DNA from: Cololabis saira
Taxonomy: Eukaryota; Chordata; Actinopteri; Beloniformes; Belonidae
Direction: 5' to 3'
DNA length: 64,000 bases
Assembly (NCBI RefSeq): GCF_033807715.1
Contig: NC_084601.1
Coordinates: 3,216,001 to 3,280,000, forward strand
Both the position numbers and the translations under genes were made by a program. The notes below the pieces were generated by a model. It was given only the letters and a program-made list of their open reading frames with translations. It was not told where the DNA came from and did no database searches. Below, piece by piece: positions 1 through 11,450 of the stretch (within the stretch, counting starts at the first letter, position 1; every line of letters begins with the position of its first letter).

Positions 1-35
1 GCCATGCAGCACTCAAATAAGTGTTTGATGCCTGA
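1..35 (+). repeat. Left copy of a 35-bp direct repeat
   Basis: These 35 bases recur at 1395-1429 with one mismatch (position 31). The two copies bracket 1,359 bp that contain a hAT-like end and a TGACTACG element. Either a 1.4-kb unit was duplicated, or both insertions lie between copies of a duplicated target. Confidence 0.85.
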
Positions 36-178
36 CAGTGTTGTGCTAGTTACTGAAAAATAGTAACTAGCTACTAGTTACTTCATTAAAAAAGTAACTC
101 AGTTAGTAACTCAGTTACTTAGACCAAAAAGTAATGCGTTACTATGAAAAGTAACTATTTAGTTATTTTAAATGCTCC
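36..178. mobile_element. hAT-like terminal fragment rich in AGTAACT motifs
   Basis: It begins CAGTGTTGTGCTAGTTACTG at about 38 and continues with many GTAACT/AGTTAC repeats, as seen at the ends of some teleost hAT elements. I could not find the matching opposite end, so its length and target duplication are unknown. Confidence 0.45.
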
Positions 179-798
179 CATTAATCCCCTCTAGCCTTCA
201 TTTCAGCAGGTACTGTATGGATTTACATTGTGCCTTGTGTTCTGGATTCTGATTGGCCAAACAGTCTCCCCGCTTCTTCTCTTCCTGTGTCAATAACGTT
301 GGTCGCTTAGCAACAAGCTGAGAACGACCAATGAGCTTCAGCAGCAGCTCAAGAACGGGAACTTTGATGAATCGTTCATTACAGTCTCAGATATAATCCA
401 TGGTGTTGGTTTATAACAATCTTTTTGCCCAGAAGAAAAAAGAGCGACAAAACGACCTATAACTATTTTCTTCTCTGGTAAAAACACTCCTGCACCGCGG
501 CTTTAGGAGAAAAAGACGCTACAGAGTCGGGATGCAGCAGCTCAGAAGAGCAGGAATACGTGTGAGGCGGTGCTGATCTCTGCAATTTGAACCTTCTATA
601 ATAATTGTAAAAAGAATTTCACTTATCACGGGTTCTTTTTGGAACTTTTTGTAACCCCTGCGAAAAACCAGGGATTACTGTAATGACAATATCTCCATGT
701 TGCGAAACTCGCCTTCTCTTGGCTCATGACCGTCATGTTTTTGAATAAACACACACTGCGTTTCCTCCGGTCTCAATGTGCGGGGAAAAAAACTTCAC
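179..798. other. Unassigned non-coding stretch
   Basis: I see no coding region here. It has two ATTGG/CCAAT-type boxes (about 250 and 329) and is moderately GC-rich around 490-580. It may be the interior of the hAT-like element whose end lies just upstream. Confidence 0.4.
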
Positions 799-1382
799 TG
801 ACTATGTTTACATGCAGTCAAAATTGGGGTTATTGCTAATATTCCGGTTACTGAAACATTGGGAATATTCCGTTTACATGGTAATTAATCATTCAGGATA
901 TCTGGATCAAACCAGCGACGCACGGAGAACATCATGATGTAATTACCGTCATTTCTGCTTCTTCTTCCTGTATCCAAATTCAAAACAAATGCTGCTTCAC
1001 GCAACTTTTCTCTCACCTTCTTGTAAATCTTCTATCCCGGTACTTTCTACCATCTACAAATGCAGAAATGTTCATATCCTTCATTACATTTATGAAGTGA
1101 TTAGTCTCCTCCTGGTCTTGGTTTCTCCGTGTTTATAAGAACTTCCTGGACTCTAAAGACCAGGATATTGGGGATGGGGATATTCTGTTAGGTGTTTACA
1201 TGACCAAATATTCGGGTTTTAAAAGGAGTAACCCAGGGCTCATATTCAGGTTTTTAAAAACCCAAATATGAGCAAATTCTGGTTATTCAAAGGGGTTATT
1301 GGTGTTTACATGGCCGTGCAAATTCGGGTTATTGCCAATATTCGGGTTTTAAAAGGGTTATTGATGCATGGAAACACAGTCA
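799..1382. mobile_element. Non-autonomous TIR element, TGACTACGTTTACATGC family, copy 1
   Basis: It starts TGACTATGTTTACATGCAG and ends GCATGGAAACACAGTCA. The interior has several CATGTAAAC and GGGTTATT motifs in inverted arrangement. Other copies are at 4915-5509, 13866-14490 and 56630-57733. I found no convincing target-site duplication in any copy, so the superfamily stays open. Confidence 0.8.
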
Positions 1383-1394
1383 ATGATCTGGGCT

Positions 1395-1429
1395 GCCATG
1401 CAGCACTCAAATAAGTGTTTGATGGCTGA
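1395..1429 (+). repeat. Right copy of a 35-bp direct repeat
   Basis: It matches 1-35 with one mismatch; see that entry. Confidence 0.85.
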
Positions 1430-2189
1430 GCAGATGTCCTACAACAAAGATGAAACATGTCGCTGTGAACCGTTGACCTGTTTTCAGGCAACAGAGTAGT
1501 AGGCTACCTGCTGGAGCCATAAAGGTTTAAAGATGCGTTCAAACTACTTTAGTCCTTGATACAAGACACCGTAACAGTGGGTTTTGCAGGTGAACAGCTA
1601 ACTTTGATAAAACCACATGAACACAGACCATCTTAAACCCCATTTTGAACCCCTGTTCCCCTTCCCCCTCTCCCTAGCCTGCAAGCCCCTTGAGTCCCTC
1701 ACCCTTCTCGCCTCTTCCTCCTCCACCTCCCCTCTCTTCCTTTCCCTAAGGGCGATGTGGCATTTCTTCCCTCAGCCAGCCGCCTCCCTGGTCCTGTGCT
1801 GTCACTCTGGATGGCTCCTAGCATGCTGTGCCCTGCTGTGATTGAGCATTACGAGGTGTTTCACGCCTCCGTGCATTAGGCGAGACAGCAGGGAGGGCAG
1901 TGGGTAAATGATACGTATGGATCGCAAGGGCAACAGAGTTCACGACTGGGTCAAGCCAGAGAGGAGCAACTTGTCAATTCATGCATGGACATTAAGTATG
2001 CATGTGCACACCTACATGCACACCCACATTTTTTAGAAACATGAATTAATCACTGCTTATGCTACTGTACTTGCAGCACTGCACGTTTTATGTGCAAGTA
2101 CAGGTGCACACATTTGTGCATCAACATCATGGATGGATAATTATGAGAAAAATCACTGACATTTTCTTTATCTCTTCAGCAGCCACACT
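1430..2189. other. Unassigned stretch, no gene seen
   Basis: A pyrimidine-rich block at 1640-1800 leaves a 74-residue open frame with no recognisable domain. The rest is plain AT-rich DNA with no repeat end I can identify. Confidence 0.5.
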
Positions 2190-2195
2190 GGTATT

Positions 2196-2885
2196 TACGA
2201 CGGAGTATTAGGGCCAAACTAAGACAAAAAAAAATGGAAATTACGAGAATAAAGTCATAATATTACGAGAATAAAGTCGTAATATTTTGAGAATAAAGTC
2301 GTAATATTTTGAGAATAAAGTCGTAATATTACGAGAATAAAGTCGTAATATTAAATATATTATAAATATATAAATATAACTTCACAAGATGCTCAATATT
2401 CCTCGTTTTAACACAGGGAGAAGATGCTCTTCTTAGAGTTCTCATAAATTATATTCTCATAATATTACGACTTTATTCTCATGAATTACGACTTTATTCT
2501 CATAAATTACGACTTTATTTTCGTAATGTTACGACTTTATTCTCATGAATTACGACTTTATTCTCATAATATTACGACTTTATTCTCATAATATTACGAC
2601 TTTATTCTCGTAATATTACGACTTTATTCTATTACGACTTTATTCTCATAATATTACGACTTTATTCTCATAAATTACGACTTTATTCTCGTAATGTTAC
2701 GACTTTATTCTCATAATATTATGACTTTATTCTCATAATATTACGACTTTATTTTCATAATATTACGACTTTATTCTCATAATATTACGACTTTATTCTA
2801 TTAAGACTTTATTCTCGCAACATTACGACTTTATTCTCGTAACTTCCTTTTTTTTGTCTTAGTTTGGCCCTAATACTCCGTCGTA
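2196..2885. mobile_element. TACG-ended element, TACGACGG subfamily, copy A
   Basis: Its inverted ends are TACGACGGAGTATTAGGGCC and the exact complement finishing CCGTCGTA. It is flanked by perfect 6-bp duplications GGTATT (2190-2195 and 2886-2891). The interior is a degenerate tandem array: units like ATTACGAGAATAAAGTCGTA run one way in the left part and the complement runs through the right part, with a short non-array centre at about 2355-2450. There is no transposase, so it is non-autonomous. The 6-bp duplication and TA..TA ends would suit IS3EU or Dada elements as I remember them. Confidence 0.9.
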
Positions 2886-2891
2886 GGTATT

Positions 2892-3282
2892 CACTTAGAT
2901 TCAGTGAATAAAATAAATACAAGTGGACTGCAGACTGCTTCTAAACCAGGGACAGGGGCATCAAAGTGACAGCAAGCAGCAAGGCTGTTTTACTCGATTT
3001 TAAGCAATGCACGCTTTGCTGAATTCTCAGTCTGTGTCATGCATGAACAGGAGTGGCTGGTTTGATCTACTAAGGGTGTGTAATTAATGTGCTGTGATGA
3101 GGGGCTTCTGCCCAGTGACGGTGAAAGACCACCCACTGGTTTTAATACTGCCTGTCTATGAGGCCACAGGACACTCAGGCCTGGAAGATTCAGGGAGGAG
3201 AGGTAAACAACTAGAGATGAATACACAACACAATACGCAATATTAAATACAAAATCAAGTCCTTTCTAAGAATATTTTTTTT
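2892..3282. other. Unassigned stretch
   Basis: I see no coding region or recognisable repeat. It ends in a T-run that contains the TTAA target of the next element. Confidence 0.4.
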
Positions 3283-4100
3283 TTAACCCTTGTGGTGTCT
3301 CCGGGTCAAGGAAGGAGGAAGAGAAGAAGGGAGGAAGGAAGGTAGGAAGAAAAGAAGGAAGGAAGGAAGGAAGAAAAGAAGGAAGGAAAGAAGGAAGAAA
3401 AGAAGGAAGGAAAGAAGGAAGGGAAAAAAGAAGGAAGGAAGGGAGAAAAGGAGGAAGCAAGGAAGGAAGGAAGTAAGGAAGGGAAAAAAGAAGGAAGGAA
3501 GGGAGAAAAGAATGAAGGAAGGAAGGAAGGAAGGAAGGAAGGGAGGAAGGAAGGAAGGAAGGAAGGGAAAAAAGAAGGAAGGAAGGGAGGAAAGAAGGAA
3601 GGAAGGTAAGAAGGGAAAAAAGAAGGAAGGAAGGAAGGAAGGAAGGGAAAAAAGAATGAAGGAAGGAAAGGAGAAAACAAGGAAAGAATGTACAAGGGGA
3701 GAAAAGAAGGAAGGAAGGGAGGAAAGAAGGAAGGAAGGAAGGAAGGAAGGAAGGAAGGAAGGAAGGAAGGAAGGAAGGAAGGAAGGAAGGAAGGAAGGAA
3801 AGAAGGAAGGAAGGGAGAAAAGAAGGAAGGAATGAAAGAAGGGAGGAAAGAAGGAAGGAAGGAAGGAAGGAAGGAAGGAAGGAAGGAAGGAAGGAAGGAA
3901 GGAAGGAAGGAAGGAAGGAAGGAAGGAAGGAAGGAAGGAAGGAAAAAAAGAAGGAAGGAAAAAAAGAAGGAAGGAAAAAAAGAAGGAAGGAAAGAATGTA
4001 CGAGGGGAGAAAAGAAGGAAGGGAAGAAGGAAGGAGAGACAGGAGGAAAGAAGGAACAGGAGAATGAGGTCATTTTGATCCAAAGACAGAACAAGGTTAA
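3283..4100. mobile_element. piggyBac-like non-autonomous element with expanded GGAA array
   Basis: The element proper is 3287-4096. TTAA lies at both edges (3283-3286, 4097-4100). The ends are CCCTTGTGGTGTCTCCGGGT and, at the right, AAAGACAGAACAAGG, a degraded inverted match. TTAA targets with CCC-starting ends are typical of piggyBac. About 750 bp of the interior is a purine array (GGAA/GGAAA/GGGAGAAAA units). A second copy at 43800-44546 has the same ends and array. Long Lys/Arg/Glu/Gly or Phe/Leu/Pro/Ser frames here are array translations, not genes. Confidence 0.8.
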
Positions 4101-4914
4101 TGAAGTTTGACATTGACAAGATTTTGACAGAAATTACGTTCAAAAGGTAAAACTCTTTTCCACATCTGGTATCTGTTTTACACTTGATAATATTCCTTCC
4201 TCGTCTGCGTCAATGCTAAATAAGTCTTCACCACACGTAATCATCTTTGTAAATGTCCATCACGTAGCACGGAGATTCAAATTCAAACACTGATTATTTT
4301 TTTTTACCACAGTCTGGAAGAAAAATAACATTAACATATAAGGTGCTAACAGCAGCTGCAGGAAATGCTCTTATAAAGGAAACTTGTAGGGAATATTGCC
4401 ATATACAAATGTTTATAAGAGACAGAAACAGTTTTTATAAATTGGAAAGATCTCACCACGGCCAAATCAAGTCTAAAAGTCTTCACTCATGCAACATGGA
4501 ATCGCCTGGATCCCTCAGCGTCCAGTCTTCTTGTTTTATTCGATTGTACTGTGGAGGTCTTGTCCCCGACATGCTCTTCATCAGCTCTGTCTTTTGTTTT
4601 TAGGTCTCTACATACCTGTAACATGACAGTTTCAGGCTGATTAAACAAGCAAACATACACAGGGCTCCAGGTTACGGTCTGTGCCGCTACACCTGTGAGA
4701 TAAAGACTCTGAGTGCTGACTGGAGTTCAGCGTGGCCTCTTGTACCCAGCCGCCTTGTTCCGCTCATTCCCTGCTTCATGCCTCACTGTTTCTTCCCTCT
4801 GCAGATCAATACGGTCGTCTCTGCCTGACACTCGTCCCCGTCTCCTGAGTGTCTGGAAGACTTGGAATCACTTTTCTCTCTTTCCTCCTGATTTCCTTTC
4901 CTTGTAGTGTACAT
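4101..4914. other. Unassigned stretch, no gene seen
   Basis: Open frames at 4343-4603 and 4713-4907 show no domain, signal or compositional sign of coding. No repeat end was recognised. Confidence 0.45.
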
Positions 4915-5509
4915 TGACTACGTTTACATGCAGTCAAAATCTGGGTTATTGCTAATATTCCGGAAACTGAAACTTTAGGAATATTCCGTTTACATGGTAA
5001 TTAATCATTTGGGATATCTGGATCAAACCAGCGACGCACGGAGAACATCATTTCTGCTTCTTCTTCCTGTATCCAAATTCAAAACAAATGCTGCTTCGCG
5101 CAACTTTTCTCTCACCTTCTTGTAAATCTTCTATCCCGGTACTTTCTACCGTCTACAAATGCAGAAATGTTCATATCCTTCATTACATTTATGAAGTGAT
5201 TAGTCTCCTCCTGGTCTTGGTTTCTCCGTGTTTAGAAGAACTTCCTGGACTCAAAAGACCAGGATTCCTTGTGAACAGAGCATGTGCAGAAAACTAATTC
5301 CTGTTCCATTTGATGGGGATATTCCGTTTGGCGTTTACATGACCCAATATTCAGGTTTTAAAAGGAGTAACCCAGGGCTCATATTCCGCCGAATATGAGC
5401 AAATTCTGGCTATTCAAAGGGGTTATTGGTGTTTACATGGCCGTGCAAATTCGGGTTATTTCCAATATTCGGGTTTTAAAAGGGTTATTGATGCATGGAA
5501 ACACAGTCA
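4915..5509. mobile_element. TGACTACGTTTACATGC element, copy 2
   Basis: The left end is TGACTACGTTTACATGCAG and the right end GCATGGAAACACAGTCA. It is nearly collinear with the copy at 799-1382, including the internal segment from the CTGCTTC run to TCTACAAATGCAGAAATG. No clear target duplication. Confidence 0.85.
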
Positions 5510-5614
5510 CTGTCTTTCGTTAAACACGCTCTCCTTGGCATATTCTTTTTCCATCGCCGCTCCTCCTAGTCTTTTTTTTTTCCATCCACTCCCTTCCTCT
5601 GTCACTCTCTCCCA

Positions 5615-6010
5615 CTCTCCCTAGCCGCCTGCAACCCCGGGGCTCGACAAGCTGGCCAGTCCGCCGCATCTGCCAGCACATCTTTAGCAACTTGGCAGTG
5701 AGGAACGTCCGTCACAGGTTGTAATCAAACCTGCCTGGAAACGGAGCAGGAGGAGCGAGAGGAGAGACGGGGGAGGAGGAGGAGGAGGTGGAAGGGAGTG
5801 CAAGTGAGGGGGAGGGCCCCTCCTTCTGCCTGATTAATCATAATGTAATTTTAATTAAAAAGCACAGTGTCAAAGGGTTTAGCTGCCTGAGAAGTGAGCC
5901 CAGATTGCCACGCAGCAGCAGCCCCCTCAGTCTGCGGGCAGGAAATGCGTCCTGACAAATCCAGGCGCCCGGGCCAAGAAAAACAAAGGCCACCATTACC
6001 AGGATATTGT
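5615..6010. promoter_or_regulatory. Possible conserved non-coding (enhancer-like) block
   Basis: This non-repetitive block has GC-rich shoulders around a core (5830-5870) dense in TAAT/ATTA homeodomain-type sites, and no plausible coding frame. Such mixtures are common in vertebrate developmental enhancers. This is inference from composition only; no alignment was possible. Confidence 0.25.
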
Positions 6011-6735
6011 CACGGAGGGAAGAGCAGGCGTGTGGGTGAGAGTTCTGTTGGAGGGTGGGGGGGAGTGACACCGATGATGAGGGGACAAGGAAAGGAAAGG
6101 AGAAAAAGATACGGGAGGGGATGAGATGTGGGGACAGGCAAGAAAAAAGGTTGGGGGTCACACTGTCATGCCAATTGGTGCTCGGCTGCAAACGCCCATG
6201 TCATGTAACGAGAGAGTAGCAGGCAAAAGTGAGGTGTTAGAGACTCTGGCATCATCTTTTGTCAGCGGTGGATATCGTAAAGCTTTTGTGAGCAATGCTT
6301 TAGGCGCGGGGCTTTTTGCTTGCTTAAGTTTGTTTACATCTCAGGTGCAGGGAAGTGTCCTCTCTCCGTGTCAGGCCGGACTATATTTACTCCACCTGAA
6401 TCAGGGTCGCCGTGCGCTGTGGTGTCGGCTCCGGGCCAAACTGTGCCTGAGACGATGTAGCTGCTTGAGACAGGGCAGAAGGAGCCGCGCCGCCGCCGAG
6501 GGGAGGCCGGAGGGCTGGGCTAGGGTCAGGTGGAGTTTCTGGGGAGACGTGGAGTGTCAACATGGCTGAGTTCAAAGCAAAGCCAAACACTTGTAGTGAC
6601 ATGGCATCACCTTGGGTCATGATGGCAGATTAGGAGGATTACAGACATGGCTGAATTGAGTCCGTGCAGGGGTGCCCATAAGGTGTATTGTTTTGGGCAC
6701 ATGTGTGTGAATGTGAGTGTGTTTATATCTCTTCC
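6011..6735. other. Unassigned GC-moderate stretch
   Basis: Open frames at 6126-6569 and 6387-6620 overlap on opposite strands and have no recognisable domain. No repeat end seen. Confidence 0.4.
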
Positions 6736-7482
6736 TACGGTGGCCGAGACCCGCCATTGCTGAAAATAAAAGTAACGCTGCAAACAGAAACAAACGCCGC
6801 TGCAAATAAAATAAATGCTGCAAACAAAAATAAACGCCGCTGCAAATAAAAGAAACACTGCAAATATAAAGAAACCTAGCTGCAAATATAAATAAACCCC
6901 GCTGCAAATAAAATAAATGCTGCAAACAAAAATAAACGCCGCTGCAAATAAAAGAAACGCTGCAAATATAAATAAACCCCGCTGCAAATAAAATAAATGC
7001 TGCAAACAAAAAGAAACGCCGCTGCAAATAAAAGAAATGCTGCAAATATAAAGAAACCCAGCTGCAAATATAAATAAACCCCGCTGCAAATAAAATAAAA
7101 AAACGCAGCAAATAAAAAAGCCACAACGGAAGTGAATTACCGGGGACTATTTTTACCGATGCACCGGTGTTGCACATTAAAAATTACACGTAGCGACGTT
7201 GAACACTAACCTTTTCACTTATTTTCTTGTTCGTTGTTCTTCTTATTCCTCGCTCTTCTTATTCTTCCTTTTCACTTACGTCCTCTTCGTCTTCTTCTTC
7301 TCCTCTCACGTAAAAAATACCGGTGCATCGGCAAAAATAGTCCCCGGTAATTCACTTCCGTTGTGGCTTTTTTGTTTGCGTCGTTTCTTTATATTTACAG
7401 CGTTTCTTTTATTTGCAGCGGCGTTTGTTTTTATTTGCAGCTTTTCTTTAATTTTCAGCAATGGCGGGTCTCAGACACCGTA
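6736..7482. mobile_element. TACG-ended element, TACGGTGGCCGAGACC subfamily, copy F1
   Basis: It runs from TACGGTGGCCGAGACCCGCC to a complement ending GTCTCAGACACCGTA. The interior is a degenerate array of GCTGCAAATAAA-type units (about 6770-7110), a non-array middle (7110-7370), then a short inverted array. The flanks CTCTTCC and CTCTCC differ by one indel, a possible decayed duplication. The Phe/Tyr/Cys-rich frames here are array translations. Confidence 0.85.
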
Positions 7483-7501
7483 CTCTCCTGACGGATGAAA
7501 G

Positions 7502-8093
7502 TACGGTGGCGAGACCCGCCATTGCCATTGCACGCTGCAAATAAAAGGAAACGCTGCTGCAAATAAAAAGAAATGCTTTGCAAATAAAAACAAACGCTGC
7601 TGCAAATAAAAGAAACGCTTCAAATATAAAGAAACGCCGCTGCAAATAAAATAAAAAAACTACGCAAATAAAAAAGCTACAATGGAAGTGAATTACCGGG
7701 GACTATTTTTGCTGATGCACCGGTGTTTTTTACGTGAGAGGAGAAGAAGAAGACGAAGACGTAAGTGAAAAGGAAGAAATAAGAAGAGCAAGGAATAAGA
7801 AGAACAACGAACGAGAAAATAAGTGAAAAGGTTAGTGTTCAACGTGTAATTTTTAATGTGCAACACCGGTGCATCAGCAAAAATAGTCCCCGGTAATTCA
7901 CTTCCATTGTAGCTTTTTTATTTGCGTAGTTTTTTTATTTTATTTGCAGCGGCGTTTCTTTTATTTGCAGCGTTTCTTTTATTTGCAGCGGCGTTTCTTT
8001 TTGTTTGCAGCATTTATTTTATTTGCAGCTGCGTTTGTTTCTGTGTGCAGCGTTTACTTTTATTTTCAGCAATGGCGGGTCTCGGCCACCGTA
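7502..8093. mobile_element. TACG-ended element, TACGGTGGC subfamily, copy F2
   Basis: The ends are TACGGTGGCGAGACCCGCC and the complement finishing GGCCACCGTA, with perfect 6-bp duplications TGAAAG (7496-7501 and 8094-8099). The same GCTGCAAATAAA arrays lie in inverted halves around a middle with GAAGAAGAAG and ACCGGTG motifs. It lies only 19 bp from copy F1. Confidence 0.9.
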
Positions 8094-8320
8094 TGAAAGG
8101 CCCTTTTTTGTTTGTAATGCACCCCACTAAAAAAAACAACAAACACAAAATGCATTTGAAAAAGTCAAAGGTGTCGATAGCGTTTTCCTTTTTGGAAGTT
8201 GGGGAAGAATGAAAGTGGAGAGTGGATCATTTTAAATGTTCGATTATGTTCCTAAAAGGCCAAATGGGATCCTTTTAAACCTGATAAATGTGGATATTGT
8301 TAAAGTTAGACAGCAAAAGA

Positions 8321-8324
8321 GATA

Positions 8325-8362
<38 letters not shown>
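8321..8362. repeat. (TA)n microsatellite
   Basis: About 20 uninterrupted TA units. Confidence 0.95.
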
Positions 8363-8365
<3 letters not shown>

Positions 8366-8871
8366 CCTGAGAAAAGGAAACAGGGATAAAATCTCACTTA
8401 TCACATGCTTCAGTGTGATTCTTGCCACAGTTGTGGAGCTGTGGAGTGAGGCCAACGCTGAGTGACCTTTTAAGAAGCAGGGGGGGCGGCGGGGGCGGCG
8501 GGGGTGGGGAGTCTCCAGCATCCAGATGGGGTTGGTGGGTCTTGGTCTGAGGTTTTGGAGGTGAGAGACCATGAAGGACCCTCGACCCAGCCCTAACAAG
8601 CCTTTGATTTCTCCCTCCAGGTTTCGTGCGCATTTCTCTCCTCAGCTGAGTGGTCTCTAAGTAGCATAAAATGCTCTGAGGCGTTTCCCTCGGTGTGTCG
8701 CCAGAGCAGGGCACAGAAATCACAAACTCTGCTGCTAGTGGGACTTACATTTTCATTAACCAAGAAATAAATATAATAATTGATTTTTGTGCAGGAAGGA
8801 AAAGTTACAAAATGCTATAGGGAAAGCAGAATAATTCATTCAGATTGTTAATTTCTGGTTAAATTAATACT
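8363..8871. other. Unassigned stretch with a G-rich tract
   Basis: A G-rich run at about 8478-8510 (GGGGGGCGGCGGGGGCGGCG) is a potential G-quadruplex. No gene or repeat end recognised. Confidence 0.4.
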
Positions 8872-8977
8872 TGAAAAAAATAACTTTTTCCCTCTTAGGG
8901 AATAATATTTCACAGAAATGGTTTGAAATTTCTTTATAGGTAAAGATATTTAAAACAAAGCTCAAAACACAAGTCTA
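8872..8977 (+). repeat. Flank block shared with 17985-18089
   Basis: About 105 bp, including CTTTTTCCCTCTTAGGGAAT and AAGCTCAAAACACAAGTCTA, recurs almost identically just before the palindromic element that starts at 18090. The block itself is not part of other copies of that element. Confidence 0.85.
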
Positions 8978-9366
8978 CACTGCAAAAACTCAAAATCTTA
9001 CCAGGAATATTTGTCTTATTTCTAGTTAAAATGTCTAATTTTTTGTCATTACCGGAAAAATAACTTGTTATTGGACAATTTTCACCTGTTTCAAGTAAAT
9101 TTTCACTTGAAATAAGTAGAAAAATCTGCCTTGGGACAAGATTTATCTTCTCATTACAAGCAAAAAAATTCTTGTTCAACTGACAAATTTTTCTACTTAT
9201 TTTAAGTGAAAATCTACTTGAAACAAGTGAAAATTGTTAAAAAAAAAAAAAGTTATTTTTCCGGTGACTGTTGTTTTGAATGTAATTAGACTTTTTGACT
9301 AAAAATGAGACATTTTAACCAGAAATAAGACAAATATTCTTGTTAGTATTTTGAGTTTTTGCAGTG
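8978..9366. mobile_element. Palindromic CACTGCAAAAACTC element
   Basis: The whole 389 bp is close to a perfect inverted repeat, from CACTGCAAAAACTCAAAATC to GAGTTTTTGCAGTG. Arms hold TTATTTCTAGTTAAAATGTC and CACCTGTTTCAAGTAAATTT. TA lies on both sides (8976-8977, 9367-9368), as in Tc1/mariner insertions. It is non-autonomous; at least ten full or partial copies are in the window. Confidence 0.85.
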
Positions 9367-9539
9367 TATTATTGGCATGCAGTTTAAGAGCATTTGAAAG
9401 GCCTTCAAAAAGAAAAGCAATAAAATTGATTAGTCTCAAAATCCTGTACTGAAAAATATTGCTTTTCACTAATAACAGTGTGCCAATCATGCCATCATCA
9501 AATTCCCCCCCTTTCATGGCTTCATGGCTTCATTCCTTT

Positions 9540-9830
9540 CATTCGTCAGCATCATCATCTTGTCCAATTATCTGGCTTTGATTTGCTAAACTAACTCTAT
9601 TGAGACGAGCGACTGCTAACAAGTGCTGGAGCAACCTTGAATTGCGAGGAGAACAATGAGGCTCCTGCATGATCTGATGTGGTCCATATTGTCCCGTATT
9701 GCAGAGAGAGGCTTCCTCCAGGGGAGCACGCACACAAATACCCTCGCCGAGACACTAACAAGGGTTTCAGGAGCCCCCTTTCAAACTCCAGGGGCTGCGG
9801 ATGCAAAGCATGCACACTAAGCCCGCTGAA
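9540..9830. promoter_or_regulatory. Possible conserved non-coding block
   Basis: A non-repetitive block of mixed composition with CAATTA/TTGATT motifs and no convincing coding frame. Suggested only by composition and by lying in a gene-poor region. Confidence 0.2.
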
Positions 9831-10797
9831 TGGAGAGGCAGAAGGAGACAGATGACATATTAAACAAGCTTTAACACACAGGTAGCTAACAAAGCCAGCA
9901 CAGTCTTTATTTAAATGTCAAAAGACAATGCACACGCCTCAGGGGGAGGGACATGTACCAAAATGTACAAATGCAAAAGGATGAATGCAATACATAAGCA
10001 AGAGTGCACATATGTGTGGGTGTGTTTTCCAAGAAGCCAGCAGACACAGACAATCACACACAGTTGTAAAGGTTGAGATCATTATGACAGAGAAGTCCTG
10101 CCTATTGGATCAGCAACCGGAGCCAGAGTTGCTTCCTGTCACTCTCTTTTTCACCCAGAACTCCCGGCGCTGCGGCTCTTGGTTCCCTCTGAACCAACCA
10201 CCCACTGGCTGCCTTAACCGCCCTCTAATAAACCCATCTGTTGGGTCATTATTGTCTCTGCAGCCATCTGAACAGGAGAGCAACCCTGCAAAGCAAAGGC
10301 TGAGCGCGTGCAGAGCGGGAGAGGAGGAGAGGCATTTTTTTTTGTTTCTCTGCCCTTTCATAACCAACATAATGCAGCATTTTGTTCACAGCTAGAATAT
10401 AATTAATAAAATGTGGCCAAATTTGATAAATAGGCTTGAATTTGCATGGCCACATTTCTGTCTAATGTCAGTTTAGAGGTGATGGATAATTCAGAGCTGA
10501 TTAGTGTCATAAAGTACTCAGGCATTGCAGCAGAACTGTTTTGTTCGTTATTCATCTACAAGTCCAGATCACACAAACTTGGACCATATATAAAAATACA
10601 AATTAAACAAATTTGCGATTACATTAGCCTTGTTTTTTCCCTTATTTCAGAACCTTTATTTCATAAATTCTCTCTGAATCTGTTAACACGTTTGCAATTG
10701 AGGAGTGCCAAAAATACCTAAACAATGAATGGGAAGTCATTTACTGTAGTAAATACATAACAAAATATGTAATTGGAAGCCGATTAAGTCAACAGGT
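9831..10797. other. Unassigned stretch
   Basis: The open frame at 9985-10395 and an opposite-strand frame at 10110-10370 overlap and lack domains. I see no gene. Confidence 0.4.
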
Positions 10798-11253
10798 TAC
10801 CGTATTTTCAGCACCATAAGGCGCACCGCATTATAAGGCGCACTAAATATCTGGTAAAATAGCGTACTATAGTGGCTGGGGTTGAGTTACGTATCTACCT
10901 GATGGAGCTGCGCTACAGGAAATGCTACAAAATCCTACAGCAAATGCAAAAAAAAAAAAAAAACAAGAAGAAAAGTACCGTATGTCAAACTTTATTAACA
11001 AAATAAAAACCAGCTTTGCTCCGTCTCATCAAAGTCACCATTATACGAGTCAGCGTCGCTGCTGTTGTCTTGAACGTCTGTGACGATTCCTGACGTTTTT
11101 AGCGCCATTACTTCAGCGACACCAACTACATTACCCACAATTCCCCTGACTACAGTAATAGAAATTACTGTAATGATCATATATAAGACGCACTGCCGGT
11201 TTTTGAGAAAATTAAAGGCTTTAAGGTGCACCTTATAGTGCGGAAAATAGGTA
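10798..11253. mobile_element. TA-flanked CCGTATTTTC element
   Basis: The element is 10800-11251 with TA on each side. It starts CCGTATTTTCAGCACCATAA and ends TTATAGTGCGGAAAATAGG. Subterminal AAGGCGCACC motifs are repeated. The same termini bound 49077-50183. TA targets fit Tc1/mariner; no transposase is present. Confidence 0.7.
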
Positions 11254-11450
11254 GTTTATTTCATTTTCTGTGATGCCTTTGTACAAAATCGGAACCCACC
11301 AAAGAATAAATCTTGAGTTTTTCAACAAGTGCCCAAGTAAATCATGGAACTGTAAATTATAAGTCTAACTACAAATGCATGCTGGGTGTGAGAAACAAAA
11401 AAAGTATACTTAAGGTGCCCTTGTGCATGGGGATCAAAAAAGATTGAAAA

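Noticed and set aside
2209..2870. CRISPR-like regular repeats of about 20 bp
   Set aside because: Units are degenerate, have no unique spacers, and lie between inverted transposon ends in a eukaryotic sequence.
3266..4143. Long open frames on both strands rich in Phe/Leu/Pro/Ser or Lys/Arg/Glu/Gly
   Set aside because: They are translations of the GGAA purine array inside a piggyBac-like element; all frames are open because the repeat lacks stops.
6607..7177. Frames with repeated FICSGVSFCLQ-like segments that look like membrane proteins
   Set aside because: They translate the GCTGCAAATAAA array of TACG elements; the same pattern appears in several frames and at 40518-40814.
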